DNA of 64,000 nt from Candidatus Heimdallarchaeota archaeon (lineage in GTDB: Archaea > Asgardarchaeota > Heimdallarchaeia > Heimdallarchaeales > Kariarchaeaceae): the NCBI GenBank assembly GCA_026702845.1, contig JADCLS010000002.1, positions 248,001-312,000 on the forward strand, in the 5' to 3' direction. Below, in pieces: positions 38,534-47,978 of the stretch. Both the position numbers and the translations under genes were made by a program. The notes under the pieces are model-generated. The model was given only the letters and a program-made list of their open reading frames with translations. It was not told where the DNA came from and did not search any database. Numbering within the stretch: the stretch's first letter is position 1; every line of letters begins with the position of its first letter.

Positions 38534-39883
38534 ATGCCAAAGCGCAGATTTTCTCTATTTGGACAAGGAAAAACTGAGGGAGAGAAACTCCGTCTCCTGG
38601 ATATAATTGGAGATAAAACTCATGCTCCTGAAAAGATTACAGACCATAGTGAGATTCAAGTAAAGGAGAATGATTTCGTCTCACCACTTCTTAAGATTGA
38701 TAAAATAGCACCTCCATCTATTCCGATTATTGGAATAGGTGGAGCAGGTGTTAGAATAACCAATGAAATTGTAAAACGATTGAAGAAATACAATATCGAG
38801 TATAATACTTTGGGTCTTGATATCAATCAATCTGAATTGGACCGGGCAAAACATATCAAGAATAAATTCCTTATTCCATCAAATATTCAAGGAACCAGTA
38901 AGCAGTACCTTCGTGGACGAAGTATAGCTATAAAAAATGCCATGAATATCTCAAATAATATTGGAGATTACTTCTCACAGTTAAATACAGAACTAAATCA
39001 TGATATCGTTTTTGTCATACTTGGTGCCGGTGGAACAGGTGTTGGAGTAGGGTTAGAAATTGTAGAAATCTTGAAAAATCTGAATAAAAAAACAGTTCCT
39101 TTCTTAATATTACCCTCAAATGATGAGAATACAAGAATTAAATTCAATTCAGCCGTTGCATTATATCATTTCAGCTATGCCCCTAGAAATCGTTGTGATA
39201 ATCTCATCACGATTTGTCTAGATAATCAACGATTTTTTGATCATAATAGTGATTATAGTGCCAGTTCCCTAGTATCCGCTATGAATGAGAGATATGCAGC
39301 AGCGATTGCTGATTTGATTGTCTCAACTGAACTTAATTCTGATGGTTATAGTGCAGATCTTAATGAATTCATCGAAATTTTCAGGGAGATCAAAGGAATT
39401 GGTATGATCGATTTTATGCATGGTAAAGATATTAGTAATATTGATGCCTTCTATAAAGAAAATGAATCACTATCAAGTACTCTGGAAGCTGATGTTTATT
39501 CGGGTACACGCTCCTATCTCTTTGTACAAAGTGCAGAACGGCAGATATCATCTTTAGAGTACCGATCATTGTTGAATGCATTCAACAATATCGATATTTT
39601 CCCTAAATTGAATGAAACTGGAATGGAGAATTATGTAGAAATACGGGGTATCACAACTGGTATCAAGATTCCGGATAGGATTCAAACTTTAATGCTATAT
39701 GCAGAGGATGTTAGAGTCACTCTATTAGATAAGGAGTTGGAAAATGCGACTAAAGGATCAGGAAATCCTAAAATAGATAGATTGGAGGGAGATTCTGATA
39801 TTGAAGTCATGGATTCAGAGGAATTACGGGAAATCAGAGCAGAGGAATATGCAAAGAAACGTCGTGGAGGAGAGTTGACCTAG
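38534..39883 (+). CDS. divergent tubulin/FtsZ-like GTPase A
   Basis: 449 residues. After a 60-residue N-terminal extension comes PIIGIGGAGVRITNEIV (T1 glycine loop, 64-80), NTLGLDINQSELDRA (T3), and the tubulin signature GAGGTGVGVG at 164-173, with LPSNDENTRIKFNSAVAL (T5) and LDNQ (T6). The T7 area (GIGMIDFMHG) keeps the first Asp of FtsZ's LDFAD but has His for the second, so GTP hydrolysis may be altered. It is clearly not standard FtsZ or CetZ. The acidic C-terminal tail is about 70 residues. Its TAG stop overlaps the GTG of the membrane protein gene, and another tubulin-like gene follows. Confidence 0.85.
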   Translation: MPKRRFSLFGQGKTEGEKLRLLDIIGDKTHAPEKITDHSEIQVKENDFVSPLLKIDKIAPPSIPIIGIGGAGVRITNEIVKRLKKYNIEYNTLGLDINQSELDRAKHIKNKFLIPSNIQGTSKQYLRGRSIAIKNAMNISNNIGDYFSQLNTELNHDIVFVILGAGGTGVGVGLEIVEILKNLNKKTVPFLILPSNDENTRIKFNSAVALYHFSYAPRNRCDNLITICLDNQRFFDHNSDYSASSLVSAMNERYAAAIADLIVSTELNSDGYSADLNEFIEIFREIKGIGMIDFMHGKDISNIDAFYKENESLSSTLEADVYSGTRSYLFVQSAERQISSLEYRSLLNAFNNIDIFPKLNETGMENYVEIRGITTGIKIPDRIQTLMLYAEDVRVTLLDKELENATKGSGNPKIDRLEGDSDIEVMDSEELREIRAEEYAKKRRGGELT

Positions 39884-41205
39884 TGTTAGCCGAGGAAGAA
39901 ACCTCAACATTCACCAAAGAAGATATTCGGTTTGATTTTGAGGATTTTCTCGAAGATAATGAGCAGAACTTACCTGAGGGGCTAGATCCCCTCTATCTTA
40001 GCTATATGAAAAATCTCGAAGAACCAATCAAGAATATTGGTAAACTCCGTCGAACTTTTTACACCCTACCAGTGAATGCTCTGCTCCATCAACAGTGGAA
40101 TGCGATCTGGCAGATCCTAGGAATAATCTTTCTTCTTAGTCTTCCATCCATCTCCATGTTGATTTATCTTGCTTCTCATTACGATAGAGGCTTGATAGTT
40201 GGGTTTTCATTATTCTTCATAATACTCGGTATCGCTGCGAGTCCTGTATATCTGAAAACAATATATTCTACACTCAATGACCTTGTAGAAAGCAAAAAAG
40301 CACCTTGGTTGGTTGAGGAAATAAAAGAACCATTTGATGAGCTCTATCAATCCAAGTGGAATAGAAAAATTCTCAAATTTGCCTTCGGTACTACTTTTTT
40401 AATTGATTTGAAAATGACACAGCTGATATTTTTCCCACCAGATGGAGTTGTCCTGTTTATCAGTATAGCTGCAAAAATAATTTCAGTGCTTCTCATATTA
40501 CTGGGCCATGTTGGTATTACAATAATGCTTTACTTATCTATGATTTCCTTCTACTTTGTTGTGAGGAATACCAGAATCTATGACTTATTGCTGGTGAGAA
40601 TTATTAAAAGAGTACGTGGATATACTGATGGACATGAGAGTATATTGACCAAGAAAAATTATGAGGTGGTTAGAGTTCTCTCTGATACACCTGGTCTGTC
40701 CATCAGATCCTTGGCACAGATCCCTCAGCTTGGATTACTATCCTCTATAGCTACATTCAATGGAATAATCTTCTTGCTATTATCACCATTTCTTATTCAT
40801 GGCAATATAGCAACCGTGCTTGATAGTATTCCTCATATTGGCAAGGATAATACAAATCTAACTATTTTATTGATTTTAAGTATTATAATCTCAGCTCTAG
40901 CTTCTTTTGGTGCAGTGATAATGCCATTATTCAGGATTTCAAGAGCAATGAATAAATTCAAGACCAAGGCTTTAGTGGAGCTTGATCCATTCCTGTTTGA
41001 TGAGATTACCTCACTAGCCTTGAAGCGGGAAACTGAAATTTCAAATGAAACTCAGATCCTTTATATATTGCGTAGTTACATATATACCATGAAAATCAGC
41101 CCTGTGCCACCATTTAGATTGATCCAGCTAGTGGCCTTGTCATTACTATATGGTTTCAGAATAGTACCAACTATTATTGGTGTACTGGATAGCTTAGGAG
41201 GATAA
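39883..41205 (+). CDS. polytopic membrane protein encoded between two FtsZ-like genes
   Basis: 440 residues, GTG start overlapping the preceding stop by one base, with GTGGAGGAG upstream. An acidic soluble N-terminus (about 1-70) is followed by transmembrane helices at about 78-102, 108-128, 180-225 (two), 290-306, 322-345 and 405-435. The last 60 residues before the end include LALKRETEISNETQ. No family recognised. Being sandwiched with one- and four-base junctions between two tubulin-like genes, it most likely anchors or positions those filaments at the membrane. Confidence 0.8.
   Translation: MLAEEETSTFTKEDIRFDFEDFLEDNEQNLPEGLDPLYLSYMKNLEEPIKNIGKLRRTFYTLPVNALLHQQWNAIWQILGIIFLLSLPSISMLIYLASHYDRGLIVGFSLFFIILGIAASPVYLKTIYSTLNDLVESKKAPWLVEEIKEPFDELYQSKWNRKILKFAFGTTFLIDLKMTQLIFFPPDGVVLFISIAAKIISVLLILLGHVGITIMLYLSMISFYFVVRNTRIYDLLLVRIIKRVRGYTDGHESILTKKNYEVVRVLSDTPGLSIRSLAQIPQLGLLSSIATFNGIIFLLLSPFLIHGNIATVLDSIPHIGKDNTNLTILLILSIIISALASFGAVIMPLFRISRAMNKFKTKALVELDPFLFDEITSLALKRETEISNETQILYILRSYIYTMKISPVPPFRLIQLVALSLLYGFRIVPTIIGVLDSLGG
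41196..41201 (+). promoter_or_regulatory. AGGAGG ribosome binding site of FtsZ-like gene B
   Basis: AGGAGG overlaps the last codons (Gly-Gly) of the upstream membrane protein gene and stands eight bases before the ATG at 41210, supporting coupled translation within the operon. Confidence 0.6.
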
Positions 41206-41209
41206 TAAG

Positions 41210-42388
41210 ATGTTTTCAAGAAAAAAATTAACATTCAAACATCAGTATGAAATCTCAATGATCTCTTGTGGGGATACCGGAGAAGCTATCGGTAAGGGGA
41301 TTATAAATAATTTAGAGGAAAGAGGTGCTCATGTCAATTCATTACTCATCACCTCTGGCTCCATACAAAAATCGTCATCTAAACTCTTTTCACAAGTCAT
41401 CTCTCTTGATCAAAACAGAGATGGATTTTCCAAGAAACTGGAGGATAGTTTGAAACTCATCGATAAAAAACGTGAGATGATTAAAGAGGCAATAAGCAAA
41501 ATCATTCCTAAAAATAAAGAGGAATTGCTGATTATCACCACTGGTGTAGGAGGAACAGGTCTTGGTGGAACAATTGCTGCAATTGACATCCTCTATAAAG
41601 ATTTCAAGCTTATTCCACCTGTATTCACTTTACTCCCTGAAGTATTTGAGAACTCAAGGGTTCAGTACAATGCTGCCTATTTCCTCTATCATGTGGTCTT
41701 TAAAAAGGAAAATTTTGGAAATTCTGTAATTCTGCTGGATAATAAACCCTCGATTGATGAATTAGAATTGCCATTCAGAGATATCTCTCTCAATCGATTA
41801 GCAACAATTCCCTTTGCGATAGGTGATCTTCTCTTTGGTAGTTTTCAGAAATCGATAGCTGAAGAATTTGATGCATCTGTATCAGATCTCTTTGATGTCA
41901 TTCATACCCCAGGGATATCTGTTTTTGTGGTTGAGGAATTGCAAGGTGATAGTGGCCAGGATGCAACCAGACTGGAATCTATTATTGTTGATTCTGTGGT
42001 CAAAACCACGTCAATTAACAGTGATGAAGTATTTGAGGCTAAGAATGCGTATATCTCCATTTCTAATATTGATCCAAAGGAGGAGAAACTCAGCTTCCAA
42101 ACAGAATTCGAGGCTAGAAAACTTTACAAGGAATTCTCTCAGCGACGCCCCTTTGTAAAATTCATCAAAACAGTGGAGGAGGATGATACTGAATTCATAC
42201 CTATGTTGCATGCAATAATTGCTGGACTGGGTGTACCTCCTAGGATCATTCAGATAATGCAACTGGGCAGAGATACCAGAAAAGATGTCATCTACAAGGA
42301 GTATTTATTGAATAAAGAGGAAATAGAGTTTGATATTGATACGATAAATGAGAAACAAAATAAATTGCATGAACTCTTTAATGAATAG
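41210..42388 (+). CDS. divergent tubulin/FtsZ-like GTPase B
   Basis: 392 residues. ISMISCGDTGEAIGKGIINN (15-34) stands where the first glycine loop of tubulins lies, though it is degenerate. The signature loop is GVGGTGLGG at 112-120. LLPEVFENSRVQYNAAYFLY (T5) and LLDNKPS (T6) follow in the right order. It is only remotely like FtsZ-like protein A, so the two are not a recent duplication. The C-terminal part (from about 300) is charged. It starts four bases after the membrane protein stop and ends 11 bases inside plsY on the other strand. A heteropolymer or regulator pair with protein A is an inference. Confidence 0.82.
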   Translation: MFSRKKLTFKHQYEISMISCGDTGEAIGKGIINNLEERGAHVNSLLITSGSIQKSSSKLFSQVISLDQNRDGFSKKLEDSLKLIDKKREMIKEAISKIIPKNKEELLIITTGVGGTGLGGTIAAIDILYKDFKLIPPVFTLLPEVFENSRVQYNAAYFLYHVVFKKENFGNSVILLDNKPSIDELELPFRDISLNRLATIPFAIGDLLFGSFQKSIAEEFDASVSDLFDVIHTPGISVFVVEELQGDSGQDATRLESIIVDSVVKTTSINSDEVFEAKNAYISISNIDPKEEKLSFQTEFEARKLYKEFSQRRPFVKFIKTVEEDDTEFIPMLHAIIAGLGVPPRIIQIMQLGRDTRKDVIYKEYLLNKEEIEFDIDTINEKQNKLHELFNE

Positions 42389-43025
42389 CTTCCTTCTGTC
42401 CGAATTTCCGTTCAGTACCATTGAGTAATCGTCCAACATTAGCACGATGGGTGAAAAATATCAGAATTACCAAGAAGTATGAAAGAAGATTATATGCTGA
42501 AGAATTGAGGAGATTACCTATACTAATTGGAACCACTATTATCCCAAGCAAATTCCCGAGTGATGTGAATCTAGTAGTACTAACTATAAGTAGCCAGAAA
42601 AGCACTAGAATTAAAGCAGTCAATGGATGAATAGCCACAAGAACTCCTGCTGTTGTAGCTCCTCCCTTACCACCAGTAAATTTGAGGTATGCTGAATAAC
42701 AATGTCCTACAACAGCTAATGCACCTGTGACAGCGATGATAAATTCTGGATCAGATAATAGACCGACTTCAATCGCAAGATCCTGTACGAGGTACTTGGC
42801 CAGTATTATCATGATATAGCCCTTAAATACATCGAACAAACCCACCGTCAACCCAATTTTCTTGCCGAATAACCTTGCTGAATTTGCACCTCCCACATTC
42901 CCTGAACCTTGTTTTCGGATATCAACCTTGAAGAATACTTTTCCTACAATATATGATGGTGGAATTGAGCCGACTAGATACGAGAGAACAAATAATCCTA
43001 TGATCATGAGAACAGTAGTAGCCAT
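42378..43025 (-). CDS. plsY: glycerol-3-phosphate acyltransferase PlsY
   Basis: 215 residues with about five transmembrane helices. The three PlsY motifs are present: GSIPPSYIVGK (first), QGSGNVGGANSARLFGKK (second, with GSGNxG), and GHCYSAYLKFTGGKGGATT (third). PlsY moves an acyl group from acyl-phosphate to sn-glycerol-3-phosphate, a step of bacterial ester-lipid synthesis. It is out of place in an archaeon with ether lipids and fits reports of bacterial-type lipid genes in Asgard and some other archaea. PlsX and PlsC are not in this window. Confidence 0.92.
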   Translation of the reverse strand: MATTVLMIIGLFVLSYLVGSIPPSYIVGKVFFKVDIRKQGSGNVGGANSARLFGKKIGLTVGLFDVFKGYIMIILAKYLVQDLAIEVGLLSDPEFIIAVTGALAVVGHCYSAYLKFTGGKGGATTAGVLVAIHPLTALILVLFWLLIVSTTRFTSLGNLLGIIVVPISIGNLLNSSAYNLLSYFLVILIFFTHRANVGRLLNGTERKFGQKEAIH

Positions 43026-43147
43026 ACATCTTGTTCAAGAGTGAATAATATTAATCTGTCTAGATCTCTGCCTATGATCGATTTATTTTGTCAATTTTAT
43101 TGATCGAGTAAGATAGCATTATATTCATAATTCCCTCTCTTTGGCAT

Positions 43148-43528
43148 ATGAGAAAAGTAATCTCTACTGACAAAGCACCACCTGCTCTGGGCCCATATTC
43201 CCAAGGTATTGTTGTTGGTAATCTACTCTTCACCTCAGGTCAGGTGGGGATTGATCCAGATACCAAACAGATGAAAAATGAGACATTGCTAGAAGAGGTA
43301 ACACAGATCATGAATAATCTTACTTCTGTTGCAATTGCTGCTGGTACATCACTTGAGAATGTGGTAAAAACCACCATATTTCTTACTGATTTGGGTAATT
43401 TCGCAGAAGTCAATGAATTATATGGAAGTTATTTCAAATCAGATCCACCTGCAAGATCAACTGTTGAGGTTTCAAAACTACCTGCAGCTGCAAATGTGGA
43501 GATAGAGATGATTATTGCCATCCCATAA
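43148..43528 (+). CDS. ridA: RidA family enamine/imine deaminase
   Basis: 126 residues. PPALGPYSQGIVVGNLLFTSGQVGIDP at the front, and SDPPARSTVEVSKLP with the catalytic Arg, then VEIEMIIAI at the end, define RidA (YjgF/UK114). It hydrolyses reactive 2-aminoacrylate and related imines. A TTATATTC stretch about 25 bases before the ATG and no Shine-Dalgarno point to a leaderless transcript. Confidence 0.95.
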   Translation: MRKVISTDKAPPALGPYSQGIVVGNLLFTSGQVGIDPDTKQMKNETLLEEVTQIMNNLTSVAIAAGTSLENVVKTTIFLTDLGNFAEVNELYGSYFKSDPPARSTVEVSKLPAAANVEIEMIIAIP

Positions 43529-43603
43529 TATTGACAGAATTACAACAAATACTCATTGTTTTTAAAAAAAGTATATTACTCACAAAAACTATGACTTGTT
43601 ACT

Positions 43604-43885
43604 ATGACAAGGGATTTAATCATTCGTGAATTAAAAAATCAATCCTACACTGCTAAGGAATTATCTCAGCGGCTTAATAAGTCAGTAGCAGCGATTGAAA
43701 ATGACCTGGAGCATGTACGAACCTCTATGAGAACTGATCCTGATTGGAAGCTTAAAATTTCGCCTGCACATTGCCAACTCTGTGAGTATCGTTTCCAGAA
43801 TGATAAGATTAAGACTCCGACAAAATGTCCCAAGTGCAAAAAGGAGAAGATCAATCCTCCTTCATTTTTAATAGAGGGAAAGTAA
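43604..43885 (+). CDS. small HTH plus zinc-ribbon regulator
   Basis: 93 residues: a helix-turn-helix (SYTAKELSQRLNKSVAAIEN) in the first half and a CxxC-x15-CxxC zinc ribbon (CQLCEYRF then CPKCKK) in the second, ending near FLIEGK. This arrangement matches the archaeal predicted transcriptional regulators of the COG3357 kind. It lies just upstream of cofE on the same strand, with 56 bases between, but it need not regulate it. Confidence 0.8.
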   Translation: MTRDLIIRELKNQSYTAKELSQRLNKSVAAIENDLEHVRTSMRTDPDWKLKISPAHCQLCEYRFQNDKIKTPTKCPKCKKEKINPPSFLIEGK

Positions 43886-43941
43886 TCAACTGAGTTGTAC
43901 ACTAACAATTGGCTTTTGATACATATGTATTTGGATAGCAT

Positions 43942-44682
43942 GTGTTACAAATCATCCCGATAATGGATATACCACTTATTGAAACTGAGGATCAATTATG
44001 GTCTTCACTCCTAGATAGTCTACAAGGTACAGTCCAAGATGGAGATATCCTCGTGTGTGCACATACACCTTTCTCAAGGGTGATGGGATATAAATATAAT
44101 CTGGCTGATATCAAGGCTAGCAAACAAGCTATAGAGATAGCAGAGCAAATAAACAAGGATCCACGCAAAATTGAGGTAGTCCTAAAAAATAGCACAAAAG
44201 TGGTTAAAGTTGGACGTGGGGTAATTATCACTGAAAATAAATCAGGTGTTGTGTGTGCCAACGCAGGTATTGATCAATCCAATGCCTCATTAGACCATAT
44301 TATAGCGGTTCCTGAAGATCCTGATGCGCTAGCAAGCCAGATTAGAGATCGTATTTCCAGCAAGCTGTACATGGATGTTGCTGTCATCATATCAGACACA
44401 GTGGGAAGAGCACTTCGAAAAGGGGCTGTCAATATTGCCATTGGCTGTGCTGGGATAGATGCAATGAGATCCGAAATTGGAAAGAAAGATCTGTTTGGGT
44501 ATGAGATGAGAGTATCAACGGTTGCCATAGCAGATGAATTAGCTGCTGCTGCTGAGCTACTACAGGGTCAAACAGATGAAGCCATTCCATTTGTGATTAT
44601 TCGGGGATATAAGTTCCAATATACAGGAGATTCATCTGCTAAATCGTTGAATAGACCAGAAGATGAACGATTGTTCAGATAG
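43942..44682 (+). CDS. cofE: coenzyme F420-0:L-glutamate ligase
   Basis: 246 residues: GDILVCAHTPFSRVMGYKYN, then AIEIAEQINKDPRKIEVVL, VVCANAGIDQSNA, and ISDTVGRALRKGAVNIAIGC. These are the core motifs of CofE/FbiB-type ligases that add Glu to F420-0. GTG start without a clear Shine-Dalgarno. No other F420 gene is adjacent. It is convergent with FTCD, one base between the stops. Confidence 0.92.
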   Translation: MLQIIPIMDIPLIETEDQLWSSLLDSLQGTVQDGDILVCAHTPFSRVMGYKYNLADIKASKQAIEIAEQINKDPRKIEVVLKNSTKVVKVGRGVIITENKSGVVCANAGIDQSNASLDHIIAVPEDPDALASQIRDRISSKLYMDVAVIISDTVGRALRKGAVNIAIGCAGIDAMRSEIGKKDLFGYEMRVSTVAIADELAAAAELLQGQTDEAIPFVIIRGYKFQYTGDSSAKSLNRPEDERLFR

Positions 44683-44683
44683 T

Positions 44684-46303
44684 TTATGATAATTCTTTTT
44701 CAACTACATCCAATACTTTTTGCTTTTTATCATCAAGTTCTGTCATGATTGCATTGATACGATTTTCAAGATCCTTTTTGATTGCTTCATCTTTTATGCT
44801 CATAAGATTTATTCTCACATTGTAGAGAGCACCACGAATGGCTGCATCTGCAAATAATGCACCTACTCCAACATCAGTTATGGCATTGGAGTTTCCCCTC
44901 TCGGCAAGTGCTGCAAGTATGTCAAAAAGTGTAAATGCTAAATCCGAAACCTCCATGGGAACTGTTGCGGCATAAACCATTGCACTCTGAATCATACTGG
45001 ATCTCTCAGGATTGTCTTTTGGAGTGCCAAATGCAGCCATTACCTGATTGAAGGCTTCAGTATCCTCATCCACCTTGTCTATCAATTGTTCATAGATCTC
45101 CTGTGCCTTGGCATGAATGGCAATCATCTCCTCCTCAACAGCCTCATATTTTTTCTTACCTATAGTTAGATTACTAACCATAGTGGCCAATCCCCCAGCA
45201 AGAGCTGCACCAAGGGCAGATACCGATCCACCACCTGGTGCTGGTGAATCTGATGCCAGTTCTTCAACAAATCGATCCACCGTGAGATCCACCAGTTTCT
45301 CATCTTCAATCATCAACTCGATGATCTTCTTCTTTGGATCAAAAGGCTCTAGATCAGAGAGACCAAGCTGCTTGATGGCAATCTGGATGAGTGTATTCTG
45401 ATCTTGCTCATCAGGAGCGTAGAATTTTCCAGCCTCAAGAATTGCTTCTAGGGGAATAAGACCCACCACCTCTGATCCGGTTACTTTAGATCCTAGTTCC
45501 TCTGTCAATCTCTTCACCTCCTCGAATGCCTGATGCATGGGGGTGAGATTCTGGAAATCAACCACATTCATGGAAACCTGAGTCAGTTTTCTTCCGAATT
45601 TTTCTAGAGTTACACCCATTCCTTGTATTCCCTTGAGTAGACCAGGCACTCGTACTTTTTCTCCATCCTTTTCTACTAGTCTACCAGATTCTCTGACCAA
45701 TCCACCCACCTCACGGGCTATATCTACATCCTCAGCCTCTATGTTGACATTGTAAGCGATAAGAAATCCTCGCACACCAATAGTTGTGGCTCCAGATTTC
45801 TTATTAAACACTGGTTCACCATAATCTGGTTTCCATTCGGGCAATTTGATTTTTTCCTCGAATCCCTCATATTCTCCCTTGCGTATATCAGAGAGTTTCA
45901 ATCTCTGCTCGTTTTTGGCAGCCTTGCCATAGAGATAGGTGGGTATCCCAGCTTGCTCTGCCACTTTTTTGGCTACTTCATTGGCTATATCCACACATTC
46001 CTCCACTGTCACATTCTTCACAGGGATAAAAGGGCATACATCAGTGGCACCCATACGGGGATGCTCACCCTTGTGTGCAGTCATATCTATGAGTTCTCCT
46101 GCCTTGGCAATTGCCTTAAAAGCTGCATCTCCTACAGATGTTGGAGTTCCCACAAAGGTAACCACAACTCTATTGTAGTCCACATCAGGCTCTACATTGA
46201 GTAATTTCACACCCTTCACAGATTTGATCTCTGATGTAATTGCCTTGATTACTGCAGGATCAGCTGTCGAGAAATTTGGTACTGATTCTACTATTCTTTC
46301 CAT
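44684..46303 (-). CDS. ftcd: bifunctional glutamate formimidoyltransferase / formimido-THF cyclodeaminase
   Basis: 539 residues from MERIVESVPNFS. About 1-320 is the formimidoyltransferase: VESVPNFSTADP, AHKGEHPRMGATDVCPF (with catalytic His), and IPTYLYGKAAKN. About 350-539 is the cyclodeaminase: LASDSPAPGGGSVSALGAAL and DEDTEAFNQVMAAF. Together they transfer formimino from formiminoglutamate to tetrahydrofolate and yield methenyl-THF, ending histidine breakdown. A frame from 46330 adds nine residues but the family starts at the internal Met. Fused enzymes occur in animals and some microbes. Confidence 0.93.
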   Translation of the reverse strand: MERIVESVPNFSTADPAVIKAITSEIKSVKGVKLLNVEPDVDYNRVVVTFVGTPTSVGDAAFKAIAKAGELIDMTAHKGEHPRMGATDVCPFIPVKNVTVEECVDIANEVAKKVAEQAGIPTYLYGKAAKNEQRLKLSDIRKGEYEGFEEKIKLPEWKPDYGEPVFNKKSGATTIGVRGFLIAYNVNIEAEDVDIAREVGGLVRESGRLVEKDGEKVRVPGLLKGIQGMGVTLEKFGRKLTQVSMNVVDFQNLTPMHQAFEEVKRLTEELGSKVTGSEVVGLIPLEAILEAGKFYAPDEQDQNTLIQIAIKQLGLSDLEPFDPKKKIIELMIEDEKLVDLTVDRFVEELASDSPAPGGGSVSALGAALAGGLATMVSNLTIGKKKYEAVEEEMIAIHAKAQEIYEQLIDKVDEDTEAFNQVMAAFGTPKDNPERSSMIQSAMVYAATVPMEVSDLAFTLFDILAALAERGNSNAITDVGVGALFADAAIRGALYNVRINLMSIKDEAIKKDLENRINAIMTELDDKKQKVLDVVEKELS

Positions 46304-46460
46304 GGTGGGCAACAATAAACAAGCATACATTAAATTATTGTTGTCCTTCCTGTAAATTTTCTGATTTGGAAGCAGTTATCTATGAATTTTTCGAACTTTT
46401 AAGCGAATTCCATGGGTACGAGTGAGAAGTATTATAGGAGAGCAATCACATCACGCTTTG

Positions 46461-47351
46461 ATGAGTAAGGTAACAATTCCATACTGCATTGAGGCTAAAC
46501 ACAAAGGTGAGAAACTCACCATGCTCACCGCATATGATTTTCCCATTGCCCGATTGCTAGATGAGGCAGGGATTGACATCCTATTAGTAGGTGATTCACT
46601 GGGTATGGTAATCCAGGGAAATCCCGATTCACTCTCCGTTTCCGTTGATGAGATGGTATATCATACCAAACTGGTAGCAAAAGCAGCCAAACGGGCTTTA
46701 GTTGTGGGAGATATGCCATTTATGTCCTTTCAGGTGACAGTGGAAGAAGCCGTGAAAAATGCGGGGAGATTTCTAAAAGAAGGAAATGCCAACGCTATCA
46801 AGTTAGAAGGTGGTCGAGAAGTGGCAAAACAAGTCAAGGCTATTGTCAATGCAGGTATACCGGTGATGGGGCATTTGGGGCTAACACCCCAATCCATCAA
46901 TCAATTTGGTGGCTTCAAGGTACAGGCAAAATCGGAGTATGCCATCAAGCAATTGATCCAGGATGCCATTGCTCTGGAACGTGCAGGTTGTTTTGCACTG
47001 GTACTTGAGGCCATACCAGAAGAAGCAGCACGAAGAGTGACTGAGAAGATCTCCATACCAACCATTGGCATAGGTGCTGGTAAGTATGTTGATGGACAAG
47101 TCCTGGTAACCTATGATATGATGGGTTTTAACGACAAATTCAAACCGAAATTTGTCAAAAGGTATGGAAACGTCAAATCGATCTTTGATTCTGCCATTGC
47201 AGAATACATTAAAGAGGTACAGCAGGGAGAATTCCCATCTAAAGAGTTCACTTACGAGATAAAAATCGAGGAACGTGAAGAACCTGATGTGATGGATAAA
47301 ACAACTGAATTCAAACGTACAGATATTGATGAATTTGATGATTTATTCTAG
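46461..47351 (+). CDS. panB: 3-methyl-2-oxobutanoate hydroxymethyltransferase
   Basis: 296 residues. TMLTAYDFPIARLLDEAGID, the metal-binding VGDSLGMVIQG, MPFMSFQ, NAIKLEGG, GHLGLTPQSIN, and IGIGAGKYVDGQVLV identify PanB. It makes ketopantoate for pantothenate and CoA, using methylene-THF (or the pterin used by the host). The frame opens with GTG at 46422, but family members begin at MSKVTIPY. Neither start has a well-placed Shine-Dalgarno. The acidic 25-residue C-terminal tail is longer than usual. Confidence 0.93.
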   Translation: MSKVTIPYCIEAKHKGEKLTMLTAYDFPIARLLDEAGIDILLVGDSLGMVIQGNPDSLSVSVDEMVYHTKLVAKAAKRALVVGDMPFMSFQVTVEEAVKNAGRFLKEGNANAIKLEGGREVAKQVKAIVNAGIPVMGHLGLTPQSINQFGGFKVQAKSEYAIKQLIQDAIALERAGCFALVLEAIPEEAARRVTEKISIPTIGIGAGKYVDGQVLVTYDMMGFNDKFKPKFVKRYGNVKSIFDSAIAEYIKEVQQGEFPSKEFTYEIKIEEREEPDVMDKTTEFKRTDIDEFDDLF

Positions 47352-47788
47352 TACAAACCTTCCATCTCATCTGGTAACGTAGTCTCATCAAATGGTTCAA
47401 TACCAATTTGTTCGAATAAAACTGTGAAGGCATCGATCATCTGCTCTGGTTCAGTAAAATCACTGATAGGCCCATCAATAGCCTGTTCTGCCACTTGCTC
47501 CCAGTATTCAAATTCGAAATTCAACTGGAGACCTGATTTGATGATAAGAGGGAATAATGTTTCCGGATTGTAGATTTCCATCTCATCATGAACTGGCATA
47601 CTATCTTTATGTTCATAATAGTACCACCTGAGACCATAGATCAAAGCATCCCAGTATGTTACTATACCATGAGCCATCTTTCCCTCACGTAACCGACGTC
47701 GGGCAGATCTGATATGCAATCGAGTTCGAGTAAATGCAGCATCCTTCTTGCTGAGGGTGTCTTCATCCATGATTCCGAAATGTGGCAT
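47348..47788 (-). CDS. hypothetical helical protein
   Basis: 146 residues, predicted mostly helical. The stretch FTRTRLHIRSARRRLREGKM, followed by AHGIVTYWDALIYGLRWYY, looks like the helical-bundle entry of HEPN-type folds, but the catalytic RxxxxH of HEPN nucleases is not seen. The C-terminal half is acidic and includes EQMIDAFTVLFEQIGIEPFD. The stop overlaps the panB stop in a shared CTAG. Function unknown. Confidence 0.65.
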   Translation of the reverse strand: MPHFGIMDEDTLSKKDAAFTRTRLHIRSARRRLREGKMAHGIVTYWDALIYGLRWYYYEHKDSMPVHDEMEIYNPETLFPLIIKSGLQLNFEFEYWEQVAEQAIDGPISDFTEPEQMIDAFTVLFEQIGIEPFDETTLPDEMEGLY

Positions 47789-47978
47789 ACATCAGATATA
47801 GAATGCAATGAATTAATAGTTTTTGACTATGAAATATTTATTCAATTGTTCTGAGGAAAATTATGCTTAGATAAGAGATAGTAAGAAGGTAAAAAAATCC
47901 ATGTACACCCTACACAAAAGCACCAATACTCAGAAAGCAATTTATACAGCTTTTTGAGTGCTCTAATAGGCGCAGTGT

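Noticed and set aside
46422..46460. GTG start for panB
   Set aside because: PanB proteins begin at MSKVTIPY; no good ribosome site supports the GTG either, so the choice is by homology only.
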